Positions 1 through 13,845 of a stretch of DNA of 64,000 nucleotides are shown piece by piece. The first letter of the stretch is position 1; each line of letters opens with the position of its first letter. Location: contig JAIWZP010000063.1 of the NCBI GenBank assembly GCA_025201375.1, forward strand, positions 80,491-144,490, given 5' to 3'. The stretch is from Gongronella butleri (Eukaryota > Mucoromycota > Mucoromycetes > Mucorales > Cunninghamellaceae). A program made the translations under genes and the position numbers. The notes beneath the pieces are model-generated. The model did no database searches. It saw nothing but the letters and a program-made list of their open reading frames with translations, and had not been told where the DNA came from.

Positions 1-2029
1 GCGGGGAAACCCCCTTCTCACGCCAAATGCCCTCTTTGTAAGTTGCATTGCAGCGGGACATGAATTGTCTATTTTCACGCTGACAAAGGGTAATTCTGCT
101 GGAATAATTCTTGTGCGCATGAAACAAGGCAAACACACCCGATGCCGTGCACAAGGAGTACCCATCCCCCATTCAATGGTGCCACCTGTGTCTTGCTGGA
201 CCCATGTATTGAGCTCTTAAATTTATAAAAAAAAAAAGCATGGATTCGCACGGGTCTTGCGCGGTCGCGTCCTAGTTTTCTGCTGCCCATGGATGAACAG
301 AGTCCACAACGACCGCCGGTCACTTGCCCAGGCCCCAGGGGGCAATTGTCACGGTGAATGGCTGCAAAAGGCAATCGAGTTGCCATAATGAGACTTTTTA
401 TGCATTTGGCCCGGTTTTCTGTAACTTTTGCAGCGCAAGCGCGCCCAGAAGCCCTGCAATAGTTGACCGTCGATCTGCGTCTTTTCGTACCTTACAAAGT
501 ATTTTCAACATTTAATGTCTTTTCAAGGACTTTGACTTGAGAGAAAAAGATGACTGCACCTTTAATATGAATCTTTTTATTTTTATTAGCAAGATTGTCA
601 TTTCAAACTTGCCCCATTCTTTCAATGGCCAAGACGCGTATTCGTCCAAAAAAAACTGACGGCGATCGGATCATTGCAATACCAGCAATGTCAAATTTGG
701 CGCATTTTGGCTGATGGATATGATACAATCGCACAACCATACGCGGGGAGTGTCGAGCTTCAAACTTGTTGCAGATTTTTCGTGTCTCTGTTTGTCGTGT
801 GTCGTGCGATAAAGATAAAGAACATCAGGACGTTTCTCGAGAAAATCGTAATTGACATTTTGGCGTGCAGCCGATGCCCTGAGTTGGCAAAATCGTCCAT
901 ATCTTTATTTTCTCGCGAAAACCTGGAGGGATGATGGGTGCCAACGACTGATGACAGCAAGGCAAGTTTCACGAGATTCTACCTAGCAGATTCTGAGAAA
1001 ATAGAAAAAAAGAGAGCTGGAGGCCTCCATTTAAAATGTTCATCCTTCGACGACAAAACGCGCTAGAGCCGATCGGTCAACATTTCCCCAGAGAGAATCC
1101 TCCAAATTCCGTGTACATGCATTGCGCGGCGAGTGACGCTGTACGATCCAGAATTTCGACACGTTCAAAATCATTTACAAAAAGCGCGATTTCGACGCGT
1201 CGCCAGTCAACGCGCAGAGCGCGTTTTTTTGAGATCCCCGACATGAACGTGTGCGCACGAGCCCTGTGCGCGAGATATGTTCATTTCAGGCCGCCAAAAG
1301 CACGCCGTCAGTTCTTGTGATTGAATTGAAAATCGGCTAAATTCGTGCTTCCACGGCTATTTTCTCCTCAACTTGCTATACGATGCTCGATGCTTGCCAG
1401 CATAAGAAATGATGAGGTACGCGCGATCCTGCTATCCTCCAAGCTTCGTGGCGATCTAGCGACCTTTTTTGGTTTTTGAAAATTGGCCAGGGGTTCATCC
1501 AGGATTTTTGGCCATTTTTCATTCTGGCTGCTGATCGCCACTTTATGGCCCTAGAGACACCAAAGTGGGCTCAAATGAAAGCGCTAAGCGGCCTCGACTA
1601 ATTTGGTGCGCGAGACGACCAAATTGATCGACCGATCGTACTTTTAAAAGCAAAATGGATAATTTAATTGTATTGGCTCTTTCCAACGATTTTTCTGATG
1701 TGCAATGAGATGTCGTTTTGGCATTGCGTGAATCCGAGCGTCGGCACGCGTCTGTGCAACGCTGTGGGCGTAGCCCACAGGGCGAGTGTGTGGCGTGAGA
1801 ACGGCGATTTGAGATGCTTGGCACGGCAAGTGGCCAGGTCACGGCCCAGGTTTTGCTCTTTTGACCGGTCTTGTGCGACCACCTGGGAAGGCTTTGCATG
1901 CAAAATGAAAAAAGCAAGCTTGCTTTTGGTGCCTGAGACATAAATAAAAGCGATCCCGGGCGGGCGGAAGCCAAAAGCCAATTTTTTTTTTGTTTCTCTT
2001 CCCGCTTTTTTACTTTTTTCCCCCCAACG
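1..2029. other. Intergenic region at left edge
   Basis: No reading frame here has recognisable protein features; the frames of up to about 220 codons are AT/GC-biased overlaps of one another. The only functional hint is near the right end, where an A/T-rich TAAATAAA element at 1941-1948 lies about 90 bases before the acireductone dioxygenase start codon and is followed by a T-rich tract. It probably belongs to that gene's core promoter. Several ACGCG-containing words occur around 1170-1270. Confidence 0.6.
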
Positions 2030-2899
2030 ATGCGTGCTTATTACTACGAAGAATCTGCTGCTGATCAGCGCGAGGCGCATGATAGTGGCCGTGAGGCGAG
2101 CCTGGATGACCTCAAGGCCGTTGGTGTGCTGTATTGGCGTTTTGAGGGCGAGAAGGGCCTCGAAGAGTTGAACAGCCTGGCCAAGGACCGCAACTACAAG
2201 AACCGCGACCAGGTAAAATTCTCGCGTGGACATGAAAAAAAAAAGTGGCATTGGGGTGCTTACAAAGCATTTGTTCCAGATTGTGGTATCTCCCTCGGCC
2301 ATGGGCGAGGTGTACGAAGACAAGGTCAAGTCGTTCTTTGCCGAGTAAGCTCATTCAAGGGTCCCGTTGAATTGGCGCTGATTTCACTTTTTTTTTTTTC
2401 CCCATGGCTGCTAGGCACCTGCACGAGGACGAGGAAATTCGCTACATTTTGGACGGCAGCGGCTTTTTTGATGTGCGTGACAAGTCGGACGCGTGGATCC
2501 GCATCTACCTGGACAAGGGCGACATGATCATCTTGGTAAAAAAAAAAACAAAAAAAGAAAAAAAATCACCCTCTTGGGTGTTGCAATGGCGCCATTGGGC
2601 CCATGTGTCCAATCAGCTCGGAATAGAACCATTCTCACTCCTTTTCTTTCCCCATTGCAGCCTTCTGGCATCTACCATCGCTTCACGACCGACACCAACA
2701 ACTACATCCATGCGATGCGCTTGTTCAAGGACGACCCTGTGTGGACGCCCATCAATCGTAAGTCACTGCGGCCGCCCTCAATGGCGCCCAATGGCTCATT
2801 TCTCACAATTTTTTTTTTTGTGTTGTGCCAGGTCCCCTCGCTGACGACAATTCTTATCGCACCACGTATGTCTCCACTTTTGGTGTTTCTGCCAACTAA
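2030..2899 (+). CDS. ADI1: Acireductone dioxygenase (methionine salvage)
   Basis: Five exons join in frame: 2030-2212, 2280-2344, 2415-2535, 2661-2757, 2832-2899, giving 177 residues, the normal length for this cupin family (human 179). It oxidises acireductone (1,2-dihydroxy-3-keto-5-methylthiopentene) to the 2-keto acid precursor of methionine and formate when iron is bound. Visible family signatures are GVLYWRF near the N terminus, the metal-binding [16 protein letters not shown] segment (two His and a Glu ligand) and the fourth ligand His in GIYHRFT, followed by AMRLF and PVWTPINRP. All introns are GT-AG, 67-125 bases, with A-rich starts or T-rich ends. The start is the first ATG after a T-rich leader. 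The gene converges with calmodulin; the stop codons are about 175 bases apart. Confidence 0.95.
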
Positions 2900-3074
2900 A
2901 AAAATAAACTTCATACCTGCCAATAAAATGGCTCTTCCGTGTCGCGTGCGTCCCTTTTTTTTTTTTTCTTTTTCTTCTTCTCCCCGCCAACGCGACCACA
3001 AAAGCAAAAAAGGCTGGTTGTTCATTTCAAAAGCATACACAAATCACAAAAGGGATATATCATCGGCGGCAAAA

Positions 3075-4312
<1,238 letters not shown>

Positions 4313-4545
4313 AGTGAAGTGGGAAGCGTTGTTTACGAGATGAAAAAGAAAAAAAGAAAGAGGCTCACTCTGAGACAGTGCGAGTGACAGGTTGGACCGG
4401 TGCAGAAGATGAAGCAAAAAGAGGTCCAGCAAATTGAAGTGCCGCGGTGTCGTACAAGACGCCAAAACGCGTGCAAAATAAAAACAAGCTTCAATGGGAA
4501 AAAAAAAAGCACGAAGCGCGCGTCTTTATTATTTCTAAAAGTAAT

Positions 4546-6958
4546 TTACACGAGCAATGGGCTATCAATGACAGCAAAGCCTGCCGCAACACCCCCTTCT
4601 TTGGTTTCCACCCCCTTGGTGCGTAATAAATGCCCACCCACTTGGTTCACCAGCGTCTGCTTGCCGTCGCTATTAAAAAAAGATGGTGAGCTGCGATCAT
4701 GATCCCTTGCTCTTTTTTTTTTTTTTTTTTTGCGCCCTGTGCCCTTTTTTATTCCTCTCCTCTATTCTGCCCTCCCCCCTTTTTTTTTTATTATGCGCCT
4801 CCTTTTGCACCCTTCATTGGTACCTTCTCCAGATCACCTTTTTACGGTCGTGATCCCCTCGGGTTGAGATCATCCCTCCCTTTTTTTTTTCCCCCTCCCC
4901 TTGTCCCCTCTCCATCCTCCCCCTCGCTTCGTGTCGCTCTCCTAAAAATAAAGGTTAAGAGCGACACGCGCGCCTCCTTTTAGCCCGTCCATTGTCCCTT
5001 ATTTTACCTAAGATAGATGCCGTAGATGCCCAATTCACTGACGACCTGGCCCTGGACAATCTGGCCCTCACGCAGCATGGCATTGTGGACAGGGGGTGTG
5101 CGGATCAAGTCCATGAGGATGTAGGCGAGTCTCTCTTGCTCTGACAGCGGCTGCAACACGCGCACAATGTCGTCTCCATACACATTGTTGCCTCCGCCCT
5201 CGCGCTGCGGCTTGAGCACATAGCGCTCAGGTGTGCTCAGCGCTTGCGCATATGCCTGCTTGCCCGCCTCGGACTGGTCCAAGGGATACAGGCCCGCAAA
5301 CGATTCACGGAGTTGCGCTGCGGTGGCGTCATCCACGTATTTCTCGAGGCGACCAGGCATCGCAAGCACTTGTTGCACCTTTTTGGCTCCCACAAGCTGA
5401 TACGCGACACTTGGGCACTTGACCGCCATGCTGCGCTCCATCATCAGACGTGCCTCCCATTCCTGGAAAAAAAAAAGAGAGAGAGAGAGAGAAAATCAGG
5501 TCACACGGACGTTTTTTTGTTTTTTTTTTTTTTTGCGCGTCCAAAAAGTCCATTGTGGTTCTTTTTGCCCCCTTTTTCGAAGAGAAAGCCTTACCTTGTC
5601 GCCATGGTAGTCCTCTGGGCCATAGCCGGCGCGATAATAGATGACGGCAATCTCGTGTCCATCCCTGTTCCAGAAGAAACATAAAAAAAAAAGGGTAAGC
5701 ACGTCAGTGTGCGCTTAATTTTGCACAAGCGGCGGGTGATTCGGGGTGGGTGTGGGGGGGGGGAGACCGTGACACGCGGAGAAAAAAAAGGGGGGAAGAA
5801 AAAGGGCAAAAGACGGAGGAGGGGGAAAAGATACCGTACACAACGAGGGTTTTTGATTGTTCGTCGAATTGGCCGCGTTCCACCACATCGGCAAGCGAGC
5901 GACGGAGCACACGCGCGCCGTGGCGCTCGAGAAGCGCGTACTCGAGCCATCGCTGATCAAAGGCATTGCGCTCGCCGGGCTGCACAATCATCATCACACG
6001 AGCCGCAGGCTTGTTGTACAGCTTCCATGCACTGGCCAATCCATCTGCAATCGCCGAAATGGCGTCATTCTCGGGCAATTGATCCAACTGGATCGCGTCA
6101 TCGCCGTATTGATCGACCGCAGACAACAGATAGCTACAAAAAAAAAAAAAAATTACAAAAAAATGAAAAAATGAAAAAAAAGTCCATGGGAGTGAGTACT
6201 TTTTTTTTTACCGATGCAATGCGCCCATGCGTGTGCTCAGGCTACCAAAGCTGGATGCAATTGTATTAAACTCAACCTGTTGGATGCGTGCATTGTTGGT
6301 GTCACGGCCGTCGTCCGCGTGGAGCAAGTAATCGCACCGATGGATCCCCAGGGACGCTGACTAATTTTTGGCGGGTGAGTAATCAACCCATTGGCGATTC
6401 ATGCTGAGTTTTTTTTTTTTTTTCATTTTTTTTTCTCGTACCTGCGCAGGCCCTTCGCGTTGGACTATAACATAAATGTCGTACAGGCGCTTCATAAAGT
6501 CATCGACTTGCGAAAGCCTGGAATTGATCCCAAAAAAAAAACAAAAAAAGGGGTGTGTCAGGGAGCAAACGTAAAAAAAGGGGAGGGGACAGGTGTTAAG
6601 GAGGCCCGCCAAGTCGGTAAAAAAAAAAAAAAAAGAAAAAGAAAAAAAGAGAAAAAAAGGGCGAGGGCACAGAGTGGAGGTCTTACGTTTCCATAATTTC
6701 TTGTATCAAAACGGTGTCTTGGCTCATACGGTGGATCAGGTCGTTCCAAGGCGCCTGCAGGGCCTTGGCCTTTTCGAATTCGCGACGTGGGAAGGGTGTG
6801 GGGAACAGGGAAAGCGGCGCGTGGATGACAGCTGCGTTGTTTTCAAAGTGTTTTTGCTTTTCAGCAGTAGGACGCACCACCAAGCCGTGCGCAAGTGCCC
6901 AGTCGACCGCCTCCGTGGTGACCTGCTGAATATCTGTCTTTTTGTGGAAGCTGGTCAT
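4546..6958 (-). CDS. GSH2: Glutathione synthetase
   Basis: Seven exons (6958-6687, 6517-6442, 6360-6212, 6133-5840, 5664-5595, 5462-5008, 4669-4546) give 479 residues, matching eukaryotic glutathione synthetase (about 474). The enzyme joins gamma-glutamylcysteine to glycine using ATP, the second step of glutathione synthesis. Landmarks in order: APLSLFPTPFPR, LYDIYVIVQREGPAQ, LGIHRCDYLLHADDG, QQVEFNTIASSFG, MMIVQPGERNAFDQR, VDGHEIAVIYYRAGY, ERSMAVKCPSVAYQL, the glycine-rich loop LKPQREGGGNN, SELGIYGIYL and the C-terminal GGHLLRTK and GGVAAG. Exon 4 uses the donor GTACGG at 5839; the neighbouring GTATCT would break frame with the next exon. The last intron (5007-4670) is long and T-rich on the plus strand. 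It lies upstream of calmodulin on the same strand. Confidence 0.95.
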
Positions 6959-7542
6959 AGACAATAGCAATATAAAAAAATCAAGGGGGGCGTCTATGCG
7001 TTGCAAAAGCTCGGAACAAGGGGAAAAAAAAAGAGAAAAAAAGAGAGAGACAGGGAAAACAGCCTGCCTCCTTTTTGTCTCCTTTCTGTGTGCGACCCCT
7101 AGATGCAAGCTCCGCGTCAAAAAAAAGAGGACGCCCATCTCTTTGCCCATCCATTGAATTGGCCAAGTCAATAAGCTTTTTTTTTCATCATGATGATCGA
7201 TTTAAAGGCGTGCTCATACACGGCATCCTTGGCCAAGTTTACCCCCCTTTCCCCTGATTTCATGATCGTGTCAAAAGCAAAAGAGGGGCAAGGCCCATAT
7301 GAAAAAGGAGCAACTGGCGTCCCCCTGAGCCTCAAAAAGAAAAGAAGCCATGCAGAAGGTGTCTCCAGAAGGCTTTTTGACGTGCGTGCGCGCGTGAGGG
7401 CGTGTGTGTGCGCAACCCCGTATTAAGGACAGTGTTCTTTGTGAAAAAAAAAAGTTAAAATATGCGTGCATTATCCAAGGAGACGTGCTCCAAAGGGGGG
7501 AGCAAGATCAATGTGGGCAAGAAAAAGGGAGGACAGGGAGTG

Positions 7543-7575
<33 letters not shown>

Positions 7576-8144
7576 GAGGGGTCACGCCTTTGGATCAACC
7601 AAGGGGGGAGGGAGGATGCGCGGCAAATGGATTGGCTTGCCCCAAGAAAAAATAAAGGAGGAGGCAGTGTCGTTGTGCCCGTTTCAGACCAAAGAGATGA
7701 CACTGATCTGCTTCACTCCTGCTACGCAATTCCACACACTCGTCGCGACCCATGGATCACGCTATTTGCTGCCTTCCCCTCCCCCCGCCATCCCTGTAAA
7801 AAAAAAAAAAAAAAAAAAAATAAAGCTCTCTCATCTCTCCCTTTCTCCCCTCATCCCTCCCTTTTTTTGAAATACTTAATAGGAGATGGATAAAATAGAG
7901 GATTTGAAATTGACCTTACATCGGATGAGCCTTCAATATAACCAAAAAGAGGCATCCGTCACATTGATCCAATGGGTTACCTGGGTTGTGCTCTCGCCCG
8001 TATAAAAAGGCCGCCCCCACTTTTTCTTCATCCTTTCGCTCCCCTTGCGAGAACAAAAAAAAAAGACCCCACTTTTTTTTATTTTTTTTCTTTCGATTCC
8101 CATTTTTTTCTTATTCCCCCCCCTCTCGTATCCCCCTTCCCCCG
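6959..8144. other. Divergent intergenic region (GSH2 / C2H2 gene)
   Basis: No gene is visible. The interval separates the minus-strand glutathione synthetase start from the plus-strand zinc-finger start, so it holds both promoters. It contains long pure A runs (about 7545-7574 and 7797-7820) and a T/C-rich leader just before the zinc-finger ATG. Short frames of lysine-rich peptides here come from the A tracts. Confidence 0.6.
8001..8007 (+). promoter_or_regulatory. TATA box of the C2H2 gene
   Basis: TATAAAA preceded by CTCGCCCG and followed by a pyrimidine-rich stretch. At 144 bases before the ATG it is a plausible core promoter; transcription would start near 8030. Confidence 0.6.
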
Positions 8145-9491
8145 ATGGAAAACGGTTATTGCTTCTCGCCACGACGTCAGAATGACGAGTCTGTCCTTTC
8201 GCCGCCATTGACGCCGGCCATGTCGCCATACAAGCGCGACATGGTGTATCGGCGCGCGTCGACCAATGATTACCACGCGCCCTATTGGATGAATGGCAAT
8301 TCCACGGCTGTGGCGCCGCCAGCCCCGCGATCCTTGTCCTTGTCCGACGATGCGACGCCCACATGTTCGCGCAAGCGCCCGGCCAAGCAGAACAAGCACG
8401 TGTGCGAGTATCCACGCTGCGGATGGAGCTTCAAGCGATTCGAGCACCTCAAGCGGCACATGCTTGTTCACTCGGGCGACCGGCCGCATGGATGCCCGTA
8501 TCCCGGCTGCGGAAAACGATTCAGTCGCACCGACAATTTCCACGCGCATTATCGAACACATGCGAAAAAGGCATTGCAGCAGCAACAGCAGCAGCACCAG
8601 CCCTCGCCGCACCAGCAGCAACAAGCTCACCAGCAGCAACAGGCTCACCAGCAGCAGCATCATCAATCGCACTCTCATGCGCACCATGCGCACCTCGTGG
8701 CTTCATCTGCGCCATCCCCGACGGTATCGCAGCAAGCACATCATTTGCCGCCTCCCCCGTCTCTGCCGCCTCCTACACCCTTGTTGACACCCTTGAATTC
8801 GCAAGGTTTGCCATCGCCGTCGTCATCCATGCCCTCATCCTCTACCCCGATGCTCCCAATGACCCCGACCACGCCTACGTCGTCACTGGCATCATCGACC
8901 ATGCCGTCCTTTGCTGATGCGTCGCCACCCAAGCCGTCCATGGTGCATCACCCGCACGCGCACCACCATTCGCCCAACCATCACCATGTGCAGCAACAGC
9001 AACAGCATCACCAATCGCCTTCTGGTGCGCGATACCACCATGCTGCGCCCACGACCACGGCGGTGTCGCGTGGTGGCAGCAGTGAGAACACCAAGCAGCA
9101 TGTGTGTACGCACCACCAATGCCAGAGACGATTCAAGCGACTGGAGCATCTGAAGCGGCACATGCGCATCCACACCCTCGAGCGGCCGTTCCACTGCACA
9201 TACCCTGGGTGCCAAAAGGCGTTCTCGCGCTCCGACAATCTTACCCAGCATATGAAGACCCACGAACGCCGCGGCTCAAGAAACCTCGCAGACTACCCTA
9301 TGCCCCCTCCTTCTACGCACTCCCCCTCCATGGTATTCAACGATTATCTGCGCCCTCTCGCCACAAATTCCTCGCCCACACCCTCGTCCCCGTATAAGCA
9401 TCACCAACAACCCACCAACGCCTCCATCCCCCCTATGCTTCATTGGCAACAACATGCCGGCGACGCCGCCACCGGGAGCATCAATTGCTGA
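8145..9491 (+). CDS. C2H2 zinc-finger transcription factor, two separated finger pairs
   Basis: A single-exon frame of 448 residues. The chosen ATG follows the TATA box and C-rich leader; an in-frame ATG 159 bases upstream lies before the TATA box. Two C2H2 fingers lie at about residues 87-138 ([19 protein letters not shown], then [19 protein letters not shown]) and two more at about 321-373 ([19 protein letters not shown], then [19 protein letters not shown]). The pairs are separated by about 180 residues rich in Gln, His, Pro and Ser. The [14 protein letters not shown] and [14 protein letters not shown] signatures resemble fungal two-finger regulators that bind short GC-rich or stress elements. 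The targets cannot be told from sequence. The similarity of the two pairs suggests internal duplication. An AATAAA occurs about 140 bases after the stop. Confidence 0.85.
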   Translation: MENGYCFSPRRQNDESVLSPPLTPAMSPYKRDMVYRRASTNDYHAPYWMNGNSTAVAPPAPRSLSLSDDATPTCSRKRPAKQNKHVCEYPRCGWSFKRFEHLKRHMLVHSGDRPHGCPYPGCGKRFSRTDNFHAHYRTHAKKALQQQQQQHQPSPHQQQQAHQQQQAHQQQHHQSHSHAHHAHLVASSAPSPTVSQQAHHLPPPPSLPPPTPLLTPLNSQGLPSPSSSMPSSSTPMLPMTPTTPTSSLASSTMPSFADASPPKPSMVHHPHAHHHSPNHHHVQQQQQHHQSPSGARYHHAAPTTTAVSRGGSSENTKQHVCTHHQCQRRFKRLEHLKRHMRIHTLERPFHCTYPGCQKAFSRSDNLTQHMKTHERRGSRNLADYPMPPPSTHSPSMVFNDYLRPLATNSSPTPSSPYKHHQQPTNASIPPMLHWQQHAGDAATGSINC

Positions 9492-9701
9492 TTCTCCCCT
9501 TATTCGCCTTTCAAGCCCCCCTTATTCCCCCTCCCCTTTTTTTTTACTCTTTCATACTTGCACGTTTTTTAATGATTTTACAGCTACGCTACTTTTTCTA
9601 TTTTTTTACACATACAAACTAATGATAGTAATAAAGGCTCTCTCTATACCAAGTAAAGACGCTATTAAAATCGTTCAAAATGAAATCTTGGGCACCAATC
9701 T

Positions 9702-9736
<35 letters not shown>

Positions 9737-10623
9737 CAGCTCTGTGGACATGATCATGCAAAATTTCTGGGCGGCGCCTCATTCTTGCTACAGTAGTTGC
9801 CGCAGCATTTAATTTCACCCGTTACCAGCATGGCATGGCTGATTGTCTTCCTGGTTCACATGCTGCGCAAAAAAAAAAAAGTGCGCATTTGCCATTTGAA
9901 AACGATAAAATCGTTTTCCAAACTTTGCCGGCTTGTCGCTGTCCCTCCAGAGTTGTTTTTAAATACTATATATAGTCTACTTGCTTGCCTGCCGAACATG
10001 GAGCTCATCAGCCCATCGTGAGGCCCATCAATGCGTTTCCCTAGATACCTCCAAGCGCCCAAGGGTTTGGCCGCTCTTAACAATTTACTAAAATGTGCGA
10101 AAAGCAGATTTTTCTAGCGAATTCGCTTGATTAATTATTGTTGCTCTGGTCACTGCTACGAATGCAAATACTGTATTGTTGGAGTTTGAAGGGGAGAACC
10201 CCGCGCGGCAATCTGCAAGAGTTTCTAAGTGATTAAAAAGACAAAATAATATCGAGTAAAATGTAATTTTATTACACGACGCCTATTTCTTACTGTAATT
10301 TACAGTGCACTTCACAAAATTGGTGGCATTGGTTCAGGCATGAAGTATTATACTGTACGTCCTGTATCCGTTACGTAAAAAACATCAGTCAGTACAGCTG
10401 TATCATAAGCAGCCGAGCGAGAAAATGCACTGAAGCGCCCATTTTCTTCCATTTTGGATTTTTGCACACAAATAATAAAGCGTTTGATCTGTCCATGTTT
10501 CAATCTCAGTGAAAAGAAACTGATGCGTGCTATCATTTCAATGCCTGTGTCCCGAGCCAGCCTTGGTTCTCGTAGGTATATCAACGCGTCAGCAAGGCCA
10601 GCGATGCGTGTAGCGCGGCGATG

Positions 10624-10665
10624 GACGCGCTTTGACGCGCTTTGACGCGCTTTAGACGCGCTTTT
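10624..10665. repeat. Short tandem repeat, unit GACGCGCTTT
   Basis: Four near-perfect copies of the ten-base unit GACGCGCTTT; the last copy carries an extra base. The unit embeds the GACGCG word that recurs throughout the intergenic DNA of this window. Confidence 0.8.
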
Positions 10666-11363
10666 ATTCAAAAAAAAGAAAAAAAAGACATAAAAGAATC
10701 AAAATCAAAAAAAGATATGAAGACTATTATTATTACATGATGTGCAGAAAACAAGGCAACTTGCACTAGGCAAAATCACAGTATCTCAGGAATGCAATAT
10801 CACAGGAGTCTGAAACTTGGTCAAAACTAAATCAGAATCAAAGCTACATTTTTCATTAGTAGCTCATCCCGATTAGGCAATTGTAAAGGCCAAAAATCGG
10901 TGGTAGGCGTATAAGGCACTTTAGCCAAAACTTGCCCATTTGCCAGCCATTGACACCCGCTTTGCCCAAACACTGCTACAGTACTGTACCTTCACTGTAC
11001 GGTACAGTGCCCTCCAAAAAAAAAACGTCCCCCTGGCTAATTTTCAGCCGCGCCAGCAGTCAACTTAATCACGTTAATCTGTCCTGTATTGACCAGGAAT
11101 GACTCGAATGACATGAAATTTCGTAGGAACAATGACATAAAGGTATAAAAACGATTCTAAAATTATGAAATGGCTATAGCTTGCGGATTTTGAAATAGAC
11201 CAAAAAGAGGTACCTGACGCGTCACGCGACGCGACGCGTACCTACGCGTATAAAATGGCCTGTGGAGACGAAATGCCATTATGAACATCATCTCCAAATT
11301 TTTCTGAGTCGCGTGTAATGGTGTCTGATTGTATTCTATGAATCAATTTCATGTTACACGCAT

Positions 11364-11647
11364 CACATCGGTGCTGTGATCGATAAATGTAAAATATTAT
11401 GTGACGCGTGCACGTGTCAGACGCGTCAAGAGTCGCGATTTCCTTCGTAACATGGCCGTAGTGCTCTTACTGGTCAATCAATCAATAACAGCTTATTCTA
11501 GTCCTTCAAATTAAATAATTACAATTGTTTCAAGCCAACTAGGGATTAAAATTATATAACAGAGATGAAAATTGTGATTCCGGACGCGCCTGACGCGTGA
11601 CGCGTGTCACATAATATTTTACATTTATCGATCACAGCACCGATGTG
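11364..11647. repeat. 42-bp perfect inverted repeat flanking 200 bp
   Basis: The left arm 11364-11405 begins CACATCGGTGCTGTGATC, and the right arm 11606-11647 is its exact reverse complement, ending GCACCGATGTG. The 200 bases between the arms are AT-rich with several ACGCGT words. The layout (284 bp, perfect terminal inverted repeats, no coding capacity) fits a miniature inverted-repeat element or a large hairpin. No clear target-site duplication is visible just outside the arms, so a transposon origin is not proven. Confidence 0.75.
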
Positions 11648-13845
11648 AAAAAAAAACAAAAACAAAGGATGGAGTGGACAACTGGGTGCTTGGACAGGAC
11701 AGGCAGGTAAAAACAGGCAGAGTTGAGGTTGAGAGAATGAGGGCAGGTGAGAGCAGATGACCCAGGTGAAGGAAAAGGAGGGGATCTTGTTGGGCGTCAA
11801 TGGGTCGTATTTATGCTTTTTCCTTCACCTTGGTCATGGATTGTTGTGCCCGCAAGGGAGCACCGGGACAGCGGGCACGAGCGCACGACGGGGCCATTAT
11901 TGGAAGTATAATGGGCAGACAAGAGCATCGTGGGTTTATTGCAAGTACGGGGAATGGAATGTATGTGATATCAGAGATAAGGGAAAAAGGAAGGACATGC
12001 GCTGTGCGGATGTCCTTTTATACTCAAAGGATCAAGGGAAAATAGGGGGTCGTATCTACAGATGAGTCAAGGTGATGGATCTGAAGGATCCATCAGTAAA
12101 AAGGGGATTTAACGCCATGTTAAGGGTCAATTGCATGTTAGGAAGTTGGGTCATCATGCATTGGTGTCGGCCATCAGGAATTAGGGGCTAAGAGCGGTCG
12201 CGCGAAGGGGACAGCCTTGAGGAGGGATGGCACAGGAGCGCGTAAGAAAAAGGTAACCCAGAAAAAAAATGCATGGCGTGAATCTTGGCTTTGCGGGCAT
12301 AACATGGATGATAAGCGGGATGTCGAGAGCGTGGAGAACGAGGGTATAAATATGGACATGGATGGACGGGAATGGGCGCGCCTCGACAAAGATGGATGTG
12401 GCGTACCCGGAAAAGGACGTGTTGATGTGACAGCGCGTAAATAAATAAAGCACCCAGTGCCAATTGAGGGATCGGATGGCCAAGAGAGGAAGCTGACAGT
12501 CCAAAAACGTTGGCTCATGAGAAGTGCGGCGCTGCTTGTGTCTTGATTCTTGCAATGTTTTTTTTTTTTTTCAAAGCGCGGCCATCATCGGCGCGCTACA
12601 CGCGCCTCAGGAGGCCTTTGCGGGCTGACACGCGCGTGCGATTTGACGCTTTCCCCGTGCATCCAAGTTTGGGCCGTGACATTTTAGGTACGCCATGATA
12701 CACGAGAAAATCATCAGGAGCGATTACAGTAAATGGACCAAACACCAAATACGCGTATTACTGTAGGCACCTATTTAATCCGCAAGAAGAACACAACTTG
12801 TCTTGCCTCTCAAGCTTGGAGAGGGTGTTGTTGCAACGGTGAACACTGCCTTGCCTCTGTTTTGCCAAAAAAATCTTTCAGCGACCGAGAAAATGCACAA
12901 AAGCATTATTTTGTCATCAAATTCTGTAACAATAAATAAATCAACGAACCATCCATTTCACCTTGGGGACAGAATCTACCTATTACAGTATTTACCATAT
13001 ACTGTATTATCGGCAAACGCGTTGCCAAAGCATTAAAGATTGAAATTTTGAAGCCAAGGCGGTCTTGTTTGCAGGATCCACCCACTTGAATGTGTCAGGC
13101 TGCCATGGTGACCTGATTGATCGTGGCAATATTTTCTCAGAAGAGGTGCTGCGGTCAAAAGTGGGCCATTTTGATCTCCCTGCAATATTGAATACGTAAA
13201 GCGCCGCAAACGCTTAAAACAGCCATTCTGGCATTAAACCATTTTATCGCCTGCATCTCACAAACTTGAACTTGACAGGTTCTTTCTTGTGGGCTACTGC
13301 ACAACGTGTGCAGATTCTAGGAAGATCAAATTGACAGATCAAAGAACAACGTAAAAAATGTATAAAAGCACCCATTTTACAAATTGCACGCCAATCTAAC
13401 TTTAGAATGGCACCGCGTCCACTAGGCCGTGGTCCCGTGTAGCCATTTCAATCACTTGTTATGGACATGACTCGCTCTCACTGGTCTCTTGACCTATTCA
13501 TTAGCTGATTTCAAAAAAAAAGAGAGAATGATGCCGTCGCGTTGACAATAAGTAGGCCAATTGCTCCATGCGGTGGTCGTAGCCCACGGGCCATAGAACT
13601 GTGCACGTGTGAGGCCAGCGGTAACAAGACAAGGGGCGCGAGCATAGGTCTTTTGGCTAGCCGACCGCAGCGAAGTGATCAAATTGCAATGAACGCAGGG
13701 TTTCTGTCTCCCTCCCCCTCTCTCTTCCTCCCTGTTTCCACCTCTTTCAGACCGCAGACATGTTTTGTTCAGCCAATGACACGGACGCAGACACGCACAC
13801 ATTGAAACTGCAGCTATTTTTTTTTATTTTGCACTTTTCTCGATT

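Larger units (their letters stand above)
9492..13845. other. Gene-poor, repeat-containing intergenic region
   Basis: I find no convincing gene in about 4.3 kb. It holds a long A run (9704-9734), a short tandem repeat (10624-10665), a 42-bp perfect inverted repeat (11364-11647), many ACGCGT words between about 10.6 and 11.6 kb, and TACTGTA/GTACAGT-type words near 10350 and 10975-11010. A segment at about 10340-10560 resembles one at about 62030-62230. Frames of up to 124 codons at 11.5-12.6 kb overlap in several phases and show no family signature. Confidence 0.6.

Noticed and set aside
1543..2354. Long antisense frames over the acireductone dioxygenase 5' end
   Set aside because: They run across its promoter, exons and introns; shadows of the real gene.
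12174..12555. Three overlapping minus-strand frames of 91-124 codons
   Set aside because: Mutually overlapping phases with Pro/Ser/His-rich translations and no signature; most likely chance in GC-richer intergenic DNA.
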